Counted from the first letter of the stretch, positions 23,982-33,095 are shown. The stretch is 64,000 nucleotides of DNA from Streptomyces tirandamycinicus (GCF_003097515.1 NZ_CP029188.1:4537001-4601000), one strand, 5' to 3'. Program-made: numbers and translations. Notes: generated by a model not told the origin, from the sequence alone.

Positions 23982-25197
23982 GCGCCCCTCCAATTCCCAG
24001 CTGCCGTGCCGCGTCCGTCATCCGGAACCGCTCCGTCGACGCCGCTGCCCCGGCCATTGTGTCGTGCGGCGTCCCCGCCCCCGAGGCGCGCTCCCCCTCA
24101 GTCTGCCCAGCCGCCCCGCAGGGGCAGTCACGGTGGGGCCGGATCCGCCGTGACCGCCACTCGAGCAGCGGCAGCGAGACCTCCCAGCGGGTGCCCGTGC
24201 AGGCCGGCAGCTCACCGTCCAGGAACGACAGGGCGTGCGAGGCCGCCATGCCGGCGACCGCCGTGGCGAGTCCGAGGTCGCACGGACCCGGGCTCGATCC
24301 CCGGTGACGGGGCGTACGCCACTGGGCAGCCATCCGCGGCCACACCGGATCCCGGTCGGCCCGCCCCAGCGCGAGACAGCCGGCGCACGCCGAGCCGCCC
24401 GGCAGCACCAGCGGGCCGACCACGCCGGACGCCTCGACAACACCCGCGTACAGATGGGGAGTCCCGGTGGCCATCCAGTCCTCGGCGGCCACCGGGTCCG
24501 GGGCGTACGCGGGGAAGCCGTCGCGCGGGGTGACGATCACCAGGGAGAGGGGCGGTGGCTCCGGCGGGTCGCCGTCGGAGCACCGGGCGGTTCGCCGCCC
24601 CCTGCCCGGGGCGGACCGGAGCACGAGCTGCCGGGCGGACACGGCCCTGCGTTCGCCGACGGCCTCCGCCGGCAGCCCGCCCGGCGCCACGTCCCACGGC
24701 TCCACACGCCCCCCGTCCAGCACGTCCACCCGGCCCACCCCGGAGGCGGACAGCACGGCGGCGAGTGCCGCACCGACCCGGCCCGCGCCGCGCACCTGTA
24801 CCCGCATCGCGCCGCGGGCGGCCAGCCGGGCCGCGCCGCCGCCCGGTTCGGGATGGACCACCGACAGCGACGCCAGGTCCGGCCGCAGCCGGTCGTACGC
24901 CTCCTTCCGCTTCCGCAGCGCGGAGACCGCCGGACCGCCGCCCGTCACGTCGTCCACCAGGCCCGCCTCGGTCAGCCGCTCCAGCAGGGCGTCGACGTGG
25001 CCGTCTGGCAGCCCCATCGCCCGGGCCTCCGCTCGCAGCCGGGGCAGCCCCCGCGTGCCGTCGAACCGCGACAGCAGGCTGCCGGTCGCCGTGTCCACCG
25101 GACCCATCACCACGGCATGCGCCGCCGTCATCCCGAACTGCACATAGCGCAGATCCCGCCATGCCCGCCGCAGTGCGGGCTTCACCACCGGATGCAC
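23974..25197 (-). CDS. ThiF/MoeB-like adenylyltransferase-fold protein
   Basis: A 407-residue protein with a winged-helix-like N-terminal region (residues 1-100), then a Rossmann-type region VRGAGRVGAALAAVLSASGV (near 135) followed by VDVLDGGRVEPWDV, as in ThiF/MoeB/E1 enzymes that adenylate C-termini or bind sulfur-carrier partners. Cysteine pairs SACAGCL (near 286) and a C-terminal CPCG could hold zinc. The ATP-binding Arg/Lys motifs are poorly conserved, so it may be a non-catalytic member, like those that bind RiPP leader peptides; no precursor peptide gene was seen nearby. GTG at 25197 is used. It lies immediately upstream of, and overlaps, the ABC1 gene. Confidence 0.7.
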   Translation of the reverse strand: MHPVVKPALRRAWRDLRYVQFGMTAAHAVVMGPVDTATGSLLSRFDGTRGLPRLRAEARAMGLPDGHVDALLERLTEAGLVDDVTGGGPAVSALRKRKEAYDRLRPDLASLSVVHPEPGGGAARLAARGAMRVQVRGAGRVGAALAAVLSASGVGRVDVLDGGRVEPWDVAPGGLPAEAVGERRAVSARQLVLRSAPGRGRRTARCSDGDPPEPPPLSLVIVTPRDGFPAYAPDPVAAEDWMATGTPHLYAGVVEASGVVGPLVLPGGSACAGCLALGRADRDPVWPRMAAQWRTPRHRGSSPGPCDLGLATAVAGMAASHALSFLDGELPACTGTRWEVSLPLLEWRSRRIRPHRDCPCGAAGQTEGERASGAGTPHDTMAGAAASTERFRMTDAARQLGIGGAHV

Positions 25198-25540
25198 AAC
25201 AACCCCCGTTCCAAGGCCAATTCGTGATCGCTCGGTGCACGCTCCCTACGTGTACCGTCCGTTCCGCGGTCCCACGGGTCCCACGGGTCCCGCGGGCGCC
25301 CCATCGGACAAGGCTCGGCGCCCCATCCGGCAGAACTCCGCGCCCCGTCGGCGAGACCGATTCCGTCCGGCATCAGAATGCCCGCCCGCGCCGAAGGGCG
25401 GAAAAGTTGTCCACAGGTGTGGGGTATTAGTCATTCGAATAGTGCGCACTGTTCCGTGGTGCGGGCCCGGACCGTTCTCCCGGCCGGCCCCGGACCGCCC
25501 GGGGCGGGACTTCCCCTGCTCCAGCGGGTACCGTCGGGGC
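25198..25540. other. Divergent intergenic region
   Basis: About 340 bp between the ThiF-like gene and the M48-like gene. It holds a 9-bp tandem repeat (ggtcccacg, from 25268) and a less GC-rich patch near 25402-25450 (ttgtccacag...ggtattagtcattcgaat). Promoters for both genes must lie here, but no well-spaced -35/-10 pair was found. Confidence 0.5.
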
Positions 25541-26137
25541 GTGCCCGCCGACCGACCGCTCCGCGCCCCGAGCCAGCACCGCAGTACCACCGCCCAGCCC
25601 TCCCACCACGCCGCGACGAGCGCGGTCGAGGTCCGCCGCAGCGCCAGGCGCCGCAGAACGGTCTCCGCGTACCGGGACGGCGACCGGACCGTCGTGCTCA
25701 TCCCGGCCCGGATGACCGAGGCCGAGGAGCAGCGCTGGGTGACGGTGATGCTGGACAAGCTCGCGGCCCAGGAGAGCAGGCGGACCCTGGGCGACGGGGA
25801 ACTGGCGGAGCGCGCCCGCCGGCTCTCCGAGCAGTACCTGGACGGCCGCGCGCGGCCGGCGTCGGTGCGCTGGGTGACCAACCAGAACACCCGCTGGGGG
25901 TCGTGCACTCCCGCGGAGGGCAGCATCCGCCTCTCGCACCGGCTGAAGGGCATGCCCGAGTACGTGGTGGACTATGTGCTCCTCCACGAGCTGGCCCACC
26001 TGCTGGTGCCCGGCCACGGGCCCCGCTTCTGGCGGCTCCTCGACGGGTACCCGCGCACCGAGCGCGCCCGCGGCTACCTGGAGGGAGTGGTCGCCGCGGA
26101 CCGGCTGCCCCATCTGCCCGCCGCCCGCGGCGAGTGA
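25541..26137 (+). CDS. YgjP-like (DUF45) M48-type metallopeptidase
   Basis: A 198-residue protein starting at GTG 25541 (M-P-A-D-R-P-L-R). The family block WVTNQNTRWGSCTPAEGSI is followed by the zinc motif HELAH (in VLLHELAHLLVPGHG), then GPRFWRLL with the third ligand region. This is the YgjP/SprT-like DUF45 family; some members act on nucleotides and others are called peptidases, so the substrate is open. The N-terminal 45 residues are basic and disordered (VRRSARRRRTVS). It is followed 111 bp later by the TerD-AIM24 gene. Confidence 0.8.
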   Translation: MPADRPLRAPSQHRSTTAQPSHHAATSAVEVRRSARRRRTVSAYRDGDRTVVLIPARMTEAEEQRWVTVMLDKLAAQESRRTLGDGELAERARRLSEQYLDGRARPASVRWVTNQNTRWGSCTPAEGSIRLSHRLKGMPEYVVDYVLLHELAHLLVPGHGPRFWRLLDGYPRTERARGYLEGVVAADRLPHLPAARGE

Positions 26138-26248
26138 CGCCTTCCGATCCTGTACCGAATGCGTCCCGGCTTGGCTCAATGTCACCGCAAGCCGTTAGCC
26201 TGGCGCGACGCAATCGCATTTCGTCGGGATGGGGGACGGTCGTTACGC

Positions 26249-27853
26249 ATGGCCAGGGAATTCCAACGCGGCCACAAGGCCAAGATCAGTGACCTGACAC
26301 CGGGGACCGATCTGTACGTGGGCGTGCAGATCTCCGCCCCCGGGCTGAGCTTCGACATCAGCTGTTTCGGGCTCGACGCCGACGAACGGCTCTCGGACGA
26401 CCGCTATTTCGTCTTCTTCAACCAGCCGAAGTCACCCGAGGAGTCCATTCAGCTGCTCGGTGCGCAGGCCGGCGACACGGAGTCGTTCCGGGTCACCCTG
26501 GACCGCCTGCCGGCGCACATCCACCGGCTGTCGTTCACCGCGACCGTCGACGGTGCCGGTGACATGTCGCAGATCGGCCCCGGGTACATCCGGATCGTCG
26601 CGGGTGGCGAGGAAGTCGTCCGCTACGCCTTCACCGGCGCGGAGTTCTCCACCGAACGCGCCGTGATGCTGGGCGACTTCTACCTCAAGGGCGTCTGGCG
26701 GTTCGCCGCCGTCGGCCAGGGCTTCGACGGCGGCCTCGACGCGCTGCTGAAGAACTTCGGCGGCGAGGTGGCCGAGGAGGAGCCCGCTCCGCAGCAGCCG
26801 CCGCAGGCCGTGCCCGGGTTCGCCCCGCCGGCCGCTCCCGCCCCCGCCGCCGCTCCCCCTCCGTTCGGGGTTCCCGCGGCGCCTCCGGCCCCGCAGGCCG
26901 GCCGGCCGCCGCAGCCCGCGCCCGGGTTCGGCGCGCCCGCACCGGCCGACCCGCAGGTGCACTCCGCGCCGACGATCGCCGCCCCGATGACCCCGCCGGT
27001 CGGCACGGTGCCGCCGCAGGCGCCGCCGCCCTCGTACGGACAGCCCCCGCAGCAGCCGCAGTTCGGGCAGATCCCGGGCCCGCCCGCGGGGCAGGTGCCC
27101 CCGGCGCCACCGGCCGCGTACGGGCAGCAGCCCGCCCCGTACGGCGTGCCCGGCGTCCCCCAGGGCGTCCCCCAGGGAGTCCCGCAGACCGGCCCGGGCC
27201 TCCAGGCGGCCCTCCAGCCGTACAAGGAACTCCCCACCGGCCAGCGGTGGACCCCGCAGAACCAGCAGCTCATGCGCGTCGACCTGGCCATGGGCGGCAC
27301 ATCCGTGCTCGCCCGCCAGGGCAGCATGGTCATGTACCAGGGCAAGGTCGACTTCGGCTACAAGGGCGCCGGCTTCTCCGGCCGGATCGTCGGCAACGCC
27401 ACGGGCCAGGAGATGCAGCTGATGCGCTGCAGCGGCCGCGGCCAGGTCTTCCTCGCCGAGGGCGGCGCGCATCTGCATCCCATCGAGCTCCAGGGGGACG
27501 CGATCTGCGTCTCCGCGGAGAACGTGCTCGCCTTCGACGAGTCGCTGCAGCACGAGGTCCGCCGTATCGAGGGACACGGCATACCCGGCGGGGCGCTGTT
27601 CACCATGCAGTTCCAGGGCACCGGCACGGTCGTCGTCAAGACCCACGGCACCCCGGTGGTCCTCCCGGTGACGCCCACCACGTTCGCCGACTCCAACGCC
27701 GTCGTGGCCTGGTCGGCGGCGTCCCAGGTGATCCTCTCCAGCCAGGTGCGGCTGCGCCGCAACGCCTACCCCGGCCACAGCGGAGAGACCGTGAACCTCC
27801 AGTTCCGGGGAGCCCCCGGCAACTTCGTCGTCGTCCAGCCCTACGAGGTCTGA
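26249..27853 (+). CDS. TerD-AIM24 fusion protein
   Basis: A 534-residue two-domain protein. Residues 1-180 form a TerD domain (LTPGTDLYVGVQISAPG, FDISCFGLDADERLSDDRYF, GDMSQIGPGYIRI), the calcium-binding fold of tellurite-resistance and phage-defence-associated ter systems. Residues about 190-320 are a Pro/Ala/Gln linker. Residues 330-534 form an AIM24-type beta domain (MRVDLAMGGTSVLARQGSMV, LHPIELQGD). ATG at 26249 is used. It is followed by two stand-alone AIM24 genes at 14 and 19 bp, clearly one operon. The proteins are thought to act at the cell envelope or in stress response, but the biochemical role is unknown. Confidence 0.88.
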   Translation: MAREFQRGHKAKISDLTPGTDLYVGVQISAPGLSFDISCFGLDADERLSDDRYFVFFNQPKSPEESIQLLGAQAGDTESFRVTLDRLPAHIHRLSFTATVDGAGDMSQIGPGYIRIVAGGEEVVRYAFTGAEFSTERAVMLGDFYLKGVWRFAAVGQGFDGGLDALLKNFGGEVAEEEPAPQQPPQAVPGFAPPAAPAPAAAPPPFGVPAAPPAPQAGRPPQPAPGFGAPAPADPQVHSAPTIAAPMTPPVGTVPPQAPPPSYGQPPQQPQFGQIPGPPAGQVPPAPPAAYGQQPAPYGVPGVPQGVPQGVPQTGPGLQAALQPYKELPTGQRWTPQNQQLMRVDLAMGGTSVLARQGSMVMYQGKVDFGYKGAGFSGRIVGNATGQEMQLMRCSGRGQVFLAEGGAHLHPIELQGDAICVSAENVLAFDESLQHEVRRIEGHGIPGGALFTMQFQGTGTVVVKTHGTPVVLPVTPTTFADSNAVVAWSAASQVILSSQVRLRRNAYPGHSGETVNLQFRGAPGNFVVVQPYEV

Positions 27854-27867
27854 GGGAGCCCGGAGAA

Positions 27868-28548
27868 ATGAACCAGCAACTCGCGGGCTTCGCCCCGACG
27901 CCCGTGGTGGCCCGGATGGAGAACCACGGCCGCACGATGCTCAAGGTCGCCATGGCCTCCGGCCAGGACCTGTTCGCCCGTGCCGGCTCGATGGTCGCCT
28001 ACGAGGGCTTCATCCAGTACGAGCCGAACCCGCCCGCCGTCCGGCAGATCGCCGGCCAGTGGGTCACCGGCGAGGGCGCGCCCATCATGAAGTGCTCCGG
28101 AGACGGACTGCTCTACCTCGCCGATTACGGCGCCGACGTCGTGGTCGTCAACCTCGACAACGACTCGATCTCGGTCAACGGCACCAATCTGCTGGCCTTC
28201 GACGCGCATCTGCAGTGGGGCGTCGAGAGGGTCAAGGGCCTCGCCAAGTTCGCGGGCCAGGGGCTGTGGAACATCACGGTCTCGGGTACCGGGTGGGTCG
28301 CGCTCACCTCGCGCGGCACGCCCGTCGTCGTGGACTGCGGCCGCGGCGAGGACGAGACCTACGTCGACCCGGACGCCCTCGTGGCCTGGTCGCCGAACCT
28401 GAAGGTGAAGGGCAAGCGCAGCTTCAAGGCCTCCTCCCTGATCGGGCGGGGCAGCGGAGAGGCCTTCCAGATGGCCTTCTCGGGCCAGGGCATCGTCGTC
28501 GTACAGCCGAGTGAGGACAGCACCGACCGACTGCGGGTCCGGGGCTGA
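27868..28548 (+). CDS. AIM24 family protein (second of three)
   Basis: A 226-residue protein consisting of a single AIM24 double-psi-type beta domain: MLKVAMASGQDLFARAGSMV, IMKCSGDGLLYLADYG, NLLAFDAHLQWGVERVKG, ending FSGQGIVVVQPSED. It is a paralogue of the C-terminal half of the preceding TerD fusion. ATG at 27868 has cggagaa upstream, 14 bp after the previous stop. The name derives from a yeast mitochondrial protein; bacterial members have no assigned function. Confidence 0.85.
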   Translation: MNQQLAGFAPTPVVARMENHGRTMLKVAMASGQDLFARAGSMVAYEGFIQYEPNPPAVRQIAGQWVTGEGAPIMKCSGDGLLYLADYGADVVVVNLDNDSISVNGTNLLAFDAHLQWGVERVKGLAKFAGQGLWNITVSGTGWVALTSRGTPVVVDCGRGEDETYVDPDALVAWSPNLKVKGKRSFKASSLIGRGSGEAFQMAFSGQGIVVVQPSEDSTDRLRVRG

Positions 28549-28567
28549 GGGGGAGCGAGAACACATC

Positions 28568-29323
28568 ATGCAGAGTCCGCTTTTCAGCCACGCGGAGCAG
28601 CAGTCCCAGGACCGCTACGTCGTGCAGAACCCGCAGCTCCTGCGGGTCGCGCTCACCGGGCACGACGATGTCCTCGCCCGCAAGGGCGCGATGGTCGCCT
28701 ACCAGGGACTGATCGACTTCGACGGCGAGTACCAGCCGGGGAACCGGCGCGGCGCCCGTGCGCGCACCGGCGAGGGCCTCGACCTGATGCGCTGCTCGGG
28801 CCAGGGCACGGTCTACTTCGCCAACCTCGCCCAGTACGTCCACGTGGTGGACGTGGACCAGGAGGGCATCACGGTCGACAGCGCCTATGTACTGGCGCTG
28901 GACTCCACGCTGCACACGGAGGTCATCGCCGTGGACAGCCAGTACGGCATCTCCGGCTCCGGGAAGTACCAGCTCAACATCTCGGGGCGGGGCAAGGTCG
29001 CGCTGATGACCTCGGGTCAGCCGCTGATGATGCAGGTCACCCCCGACAAGTACGTCAACGTGGACGCCGACGCGATCGTCGCCTGGTCCTCCTCGCTGCG
29101 GGTGCAGATGCAGGCGCAGACCCACTCCACCGGCGTCTGGCGGCGCCGGGGCAACACGGGGGAGGGCTGGGAACTGAGCTTCCTCGGGCAGGGTTTCGCG
29201 CTGGTCCAGCCCAGTGAGGTGCTGCCGCCGCAGAACGCCCAGGTGGGTCAGGGCGTACGGGCCCAGTTCGGCGCGGGCCAGCACGGATCCCGCGGCCAGA
29301 ACCAGGGCAACGTCTGGAGCTGA
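28568..29323 (+). CDS. AIM24 family protein (third of three)
   Basis: A 251-residue single-domain AIM24 protein: LRVALTGHDDVLARKGAMV, LMRCSGQGTVYFANLAQYV, YVLALDSTLHTEV, WELSFLGQGFALVQPSE. It is longer than its neighbour by an N-terminal lead and a Gln/Gly-rich tail. ATG at 28568 has gggggagcgag upstream. A strong hairpin ends the operon 15 bp after the stop. Confidence 0.85.
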   Translation: MQSPLFSHAEQQSQDRYVVQNPQLLRVALTGHDDVLARKGAMVAYQGLIDFDGEYQPGNRRGARARTGEGLDLMRCSGQGTVYFANLAQYVHVVDVDQEGITVDSAYVLALDSTLHTEVIAVDSQYGISGSGKYQLNISGRGKVALMTSGQPLMMQVTPDKYVNVDADAIVAWSSSLRVQMQAQTHSTGVWRRRGNTGEGWELSFLGQGFALVQPSEVLPPQNAQVGQGVRAQFGAGQHGSRGQNQGNVWS

Positions 29324-29337
29324 GCACCCGGCGACCG

Positions 29338-29373
29338 GTCGGGGGCGGTACGCGACGACGGACCGCCCCCGAC
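29338..29373 (+). terminator. Terminator of the TerD/AIM24 operon
   Basis: gtcgggggcggt (29338-29349) pairs perfectly over 12 bp with 29362-29373, loop 12 nt, just after the third AIM24 stop. Confidence 0.8.
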
Positions 29374-29696
29374 CCGCCCGGCGCCTGACCGGTCCCCCGA
29401 CCCCGGCCCCCTGCCCCGGCCCCGTCCGCGGCCGGTCCCGGACGCCCGGCACCCGGCACCCGGCCACGATCGGCGGCCTCGAGCGGCCGGCCGGGTCGGT
29501 CTGCCGCGATCGGCCGGATACGACCGCCCGGGCCCCGAGCCGGCCGGGGCGTGGAGCGGGGAGGACGGTTCGGCTACCGAGGGAGGTGCCGGCACGGCCG
29601 CTGCACGGCCCGGGCACCGCCGAAGCCGGGCCGAGAGCGTCCCGGTGCCGCCCCAGAGCCGCCCCAGATCCGCGTCGGAGCCGTGCCGGTGCCGCG
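29374..29696. other. Intergenic DNA, nothing recognised
   Basis: About 320 bp between convergent genes. Very GC-rich with scattered short repeats (ggcacccggcacccggc near 29448); no RNA gene, promoter or coding signal was recognised. Confidence 0.5.
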
Positions 29697-30221
29697 TCAG
29701 AGCCGAGCGCGGGTGCGCTCCAGCAGACGGACCACCGACGCGTCGGCGACATCCGCCACCTCCGCGTAGCCGAACCAGCGCAGATCGAGTGACTCGTCGC
29801 TGATCGCGGGAGCCGCGTCCGGGGCCGCCAGCGCCGCGTACTGCACATCCAGGTGCCAGTGGCACGGCGCCGGGATCGCATGCCGGTCCAGCGTCACGGG
29901 ACCGCCGGGAAGCAGCGTCAGCCCGGTGATGCCCGACTCCTCGATCGCCTCCCGCAGCGCGGCGTCCGCCAGCGCGGTGTCACCGGGCTCGCAGTGACCG
30001 CCCATCTGCAGCCACCTGCCCAGCTTCCGGTGCAGGGTCAGCAGCACCCGCTCCCGCGCCGGGTCCACGACCAGGGCACTGGCCGTGATGTGACCGTCCC
30101 GGCACGCCTTCCACACGCCGTCGGGACGGTCCGCCAGATGATCCAGATAGGTCCGGCGCAGCTCTGCCTGCCCGCCGTCGTACTCCTCGAGCACGCGGAT
30201 GGCGTCGTCGTACAGGCTCAC
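29697..30221 (-). CDS. Nudix hydrolase
   Basis: A 174-residue single-domain Nudix protein; the Nudix box GHCEPGDTALADAALREAIE runs from near residue 74, continuing E-S-G-I. The preceding LLTLHRKLGRWLQMGGH is typical of MutT-like or ADP-ribose-type enzymes, but the substrate cannot be assigned. Its ATG overlaps the stop of the upstream protease gene by 4 bp (30218-30221), so the two are translationally coupled. Confidence 0.85.
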   Translation of the reverse strand: MSLYDDAIRVLEEYDGGQAELRRTYLDHLADRPDGVWKACRDGHITASALVVDPARERVLLTLHRKLGRWLQMGGHCEPGDTALADAALREAIEESGITGLTLLPGGPVTLDRHAIPAPCHWHLDVQYAALAAPDAAPAISDESLDLRWFGYAEVADVADASVVRLLERTRARL

Positions 30222-31636
30222 GAGTCGGTGTCGTCCCCGTCCCGGCCCTCGGCCGCCTCGCCGAGCATCTTGTCCAGCTCCGAGAAGTCGAGCTGCTCAC
30301 GGTGGACGAATCCGTCCGGGTCGTCGAGATCGGTGGCCGTCGGCAGCATGTCCGGGTGCGCCCAGAGTCCGTCGCGGCCGTCCACGCCGCGCGCGTCGGT
30401 GAGCGACGCCCACAGCCTGGACGCGTCCCGCAGCCGGCGCGGACGCAGCTGGAGCCCGATGAGGGTGGCGAACGTCTGCTCCGCCGGACCTCCCGAGGCG
30501 CGGCGGCGGCGAAGCGTCTCGCGCAGGGCGTCCGCCGAGGTCAGCCGGTTCCTGGCCGCGTTGTGCACCACGGCGTCCACCCACCCCTCGACCAGGGCCA
30601 GCGCGGTCTCCAGACGGGCCAGCGCGGCCTTCTGCTCGGGGGTCTCCTCCGGCTGGAACATGCCCTGCTGGAGTGCCTCCTGCACCTGCTCGGGGTGCGC
30701 GGGGTCGAACTGGCCGACCACGTCCTCGAGCTTGGACGTGTCGACCTTGATCCCGCGGGCGTAGCCCTCGACCGCGCCGAACAGATGCGAGCGCAACCAC
30801 GGGACGTGGGCGAAGAGCCGCTGGTGGGCGGCCTCGCGCAGCGCCAGGTACAGCCGGATCTCGTCCTTGGGGACGCCGAGGTCCTTGCCGAACGCCTCGA
30901 TGTTCAGCGGAAGCAGCGCGGCCTTCCGGGCCGGGCCCAGCGGCAGGCCGATGTCCGTCGATCCGACGACCTCGCCCGCGAGCACGCCGACGGCCTGGCC
31001 GATCTGCTGGCCGAACATGGCGCCGCCCATGGAGCGCATCATGCCGATCAGCGGGCCCGCCACGGCCTGCATCTCCTCGGGCAGCACATCGCCCATGGCG
31101 ACGCCCACGCGCTCGGCGACCGGGTCGACGAGCTGCTGCCACGCCGGAAGGGTCGCCTCGACCCACTCCGCGCGGCTCCACGCCACGGCGGTGCCGGCAC
31201 CGGACGGCAGGGACGTGGCATCGTCGAGCCACAGATCGGCGAGACGCACGGCCTCCTCGACCGCGGCGCGCTCGGCGGGGCCGACGCTGGAGTCCTTCGT
31301 GCCGTCCTGCGTGCCCTGGGAGACCGTCTGACGGGCGATCTGCTTCGCCATGTCCCAGTTCACCGGACCGCCCTCGTAGCTCAGCATCTGGCCGAGCTGC
31401 TGGAAGGCCGCCCCGAGGTCGGCCGGGTTCAGCGAGCCGAACATCGCGGCGAACGGATTGTCCGCGCCGCCGCCGGGACCGCCCGCGCCCGGGAACCCGA
31501 ATCCGAAGGGGTTCGCCGGGCCGCCCTGGCCGCCGCCGGAGCCCTGCCCACCTCCGGCGGGGTCCTTCTTCTTGCCCTCGTCGCCGTTCTCCGGCTCCTC
31601 CGGCGGAAGGCCGAATCCGAATGGGGTGTCACTCAC
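30218..31636 (-). CDS. Zinc-dependent metalloprotease, DUF2342 family
   Basis: A 472-residue protein whose first 70 residues are Gly/Pro-rich, followed by a helical fold conserved across actinobacteria. The zinc motif is REAAHQRLFAHVPWL (near 265), with ALVEGWVDAVVHNAA (near 375) supplying further ligands. Family members have been annotated as F420-biosynthesis-associated or zinc-dependent proteases; neither has been shown for this protein. ATG at 31636 starts MSDTPFGFGLPPEE. The M. tuberculosis homologue lies in the same neighbourhood as the PDZ protease and UPF0182 genes found next in this window. It is divergent from the SDR gene. Confidence 0.8.
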   Translation of the reverse strand: MSDTPFGFGLPPEEPENGDEGKKKDPAGGGQGSGGGQGGPANPFGFGFPGAGGPGGGADNPFAAMFGSLNPADLGAAFQQLGQMLSYEGGPVNWDMAKQIARQTVSQGTQDGTKDSSVGPAERAAVEEAVRLADLWLDDATSLPSGAGTAVAWSRAEWVEATLPAWQQLVDPVAERVGVAMGDVLPEEMQAVAGPLIGMMRSMGGAMFGQQIGQAVGVLAGEVVGSTDIGLPLGPARKAALLPLNIEAFGKDLGVPKDEIRLYLALREAAHQRLFAHVPWLRSHLFGAVEGYARGIKVDTSKLEDVVGQFDPAHPEQVQEALQQGMFQPEETPEQKAALARLETALALVEGWVDAVVHNAARNRLTSADALRETLRRRRASGGPAEQTFATLIGLQLRPRRLRDASRLWASLTDARGVDGRDGLWAHPDMLPTATDLDDPDGFVHREQLDFSELDKMLGEAAEGRDGDDTDS

Positions 31637-31857
31637 GGGTTTCCTCGGCTCGTAGGGCCACCGGCTTCCCGCCGGCGGCGAATGCCCGACAACACCACCA
31701 GCCTAAGCGGCGCCCGGCCGGCGGCGGAGGCGTCGACATGTGAAGCCGGACATGGGCTGGATGCTCCACCGGCTCACGGCCTGCGGCAGGATGGACGCCA
31801 CCTGGTACGTACACGACCGTCCGCGCACGTACTGAAGACAACCGCTGGAGACGCCCG

Positions 31858-32970
31858 GTGAGTTCCCCAGATCCGCAGGTTCGCGCAACGCGAAACCCCT
31901 CGACCCCGGCCGCGGGGCGCGGCCCCGTGGTCGCGGTGACCGGCGCCGCCTCCGGCGTCGGTGACCTGCTGACCAGGCGCCTCGTCGCGTCGGACGACAT
32001 CGGCCGGGTCATCGCGGTCGACGAGCGCCGGGGCGACGTGCCCGAGGCGCACTGGCACGTCCTGGACGTGCGGGACCCGGCGATCGCCGAGAAGTTCCGC
32101 GGAGCCGACGTCGTCGTGCACCTGGCGCTCGATCTGGACCTCGAGACCGATTCCGCGGCGCGTACCGCGTACAACGTCCGCGGTACGCAGACCGTGCTCA
32201 CCGCGGCCGCGGCCGCGGGTGTCCGCCGGGTCGTGCTGTGCACCTCGGCGATGGTCTACGGGGCGCTGGCCGACAACGACGTCCCGCTCTCCGAGGACGC
32301 GGAGCTGCGTGCCACGGCGGAGGCCACGGCCGTCGGCGACCTGCTGGAGATCGAGCGCCTGGGACGCCGGGCGCCCCGCGCCCACCCGGGGCTGAACGTC
32401 ACCGTCGCCAGGCCCGCCGTGCTGGTCGGCGGCACCGACACGGCGCTCACCCGCTACTTCGAGTCGCCGAGGCTGCTGGTCGTCGCGGGATCCCGCCCGA
32501 CCTGGCAGTTCTGCCATGTCGAGGACCTGGTCAGCGCGCTGGAGTACGCCGCCCTGGAGAAGGTCGACGGAGAGTTCGCGGTCGGCTGCGACGGCTGGCT
32601 GGAGCAGGAGGAGGTCGAGGAGCTCAGCGGTATCCGGCGCATGGAACTGCCCTCGGCGGTCGCCCTCGGGGCGGCGGCGCGGCTGCACCGGATCGGCCTC
32701 ACCCCCTCCCCGGCGGGCGACCTCGCGTACACCATGCACCCGTGGGTCGTCAGCGTCGGCAGGCTGCACGACGCCGGCTGGCGCCCCCGGTGGACCAACG
32801 AGGAGGTGCTGGGGGCGCTGCTCGAGGAGGTCCAGGGCCGGCACACGGTCGCGGGCCGCCGCCTCGGCCGCAAGGACGCCACCGCCGCGGCGGGCGCCGC
32901 GGGCGCGACCGTCGCCCTGCTCGGCACTGCGGCGCTCGTCCGCCGCGCCCGCAAGCGCCGAGGTCTCTGA
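31858..32970 (+). CDS. SDR-type NAD-dependent epimerase/dehydratase-like protein
   Basis: A 370-residue extended-SDR protein. The NAD-binding glycine motif VTGAASGVGDLL lies near residue 25, and VHLALDLDLETDSAARTAYN, VVLCTSAMVYGA and TVARPAVLVGG follow. The catalytic Tyr-x3-Lys is not clear: the Tyr is in MVYGALADN without the expected Lys. A C-terminal helix (AAAGAAGATVALLGTAALV) followed by RRARKRRGL suggests a membrane anchor facing the cytosol. GTG at 31858 has ctggag upstream. It is divergent from the DUF2342 gene across 221 bp. The substrate is unknown. Confidence 0.78.
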   Translation: MSSPDPQVRATRNPSTPAAGRGPVVAVTGAASGVGDLLTRRLVASDDIGRVIAVDERRGDVPEAHWHVLDVRDPAIAEKFRGADVVVHLALDLDLETDSAARTAYNVRGTQTVLTAAAAAGVRRVVLCTSAMVYGALADNDVPLSEDAELRATAEATAVGDLLEIERLGRRAPRAHPGLNVTVARPAVLVGGTDTALTRYFESPRLLVVAGSRPTWQFCHVEDLVSALEYAALEKVDGEFAVGCDGWLEQEEVEELSGIRRMELPSAVALGAAARLHRIGLTPSPAGDLAYTMHPWVVSVGRLHDAGWRPRWTNEEVLGALLEEVQGRHTVAGRRLGRKDATAAAGAAGATVALLGTAALVRRARKRRGL

Positions 32971-33053
32971 ACCGGGCACTCGCCCCGGGGGGCCGCAGCG
33001 TCTCCTGCCGGGAGGCCCCTGCGGTCTTGCCCTGGAGGGCGAGGAGGATGTCT

Positions 33054-33095
33054 CCTGTGGAGTGTCCTTCTGTACCTGTGGAGTCCCCTTCTGTA
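33054..33095. repeat. Tandem 21-bp repeat upstream of moaE
   Basis: Two head-to-tail 21-bp units beginning cctgtggagt (33054-33074, 33075-33095) match at 19 of 21 positions. A 6-bp hairpin (ggagtc 33080-33085 with gactcc 33099-33104) overlaps the second. They lie between the SDR stop and moaE. Confidence 0.85.

Noticed and set aside
23974..25197. RiPP biosynthesis cluster around the ThiF-like gene
   Set aside because: No precursor peptide, cyclodehydratase or transporter gene is nearby; the neighbours are conserved housekeeping-type genes.
26249..26800. TerD gene as evidence for a full tellurite-resistance or phage-defence island
   Set aside because: No terZ, terB, terC or other ter partners are adjacent; only AIM24 genes accompany it.
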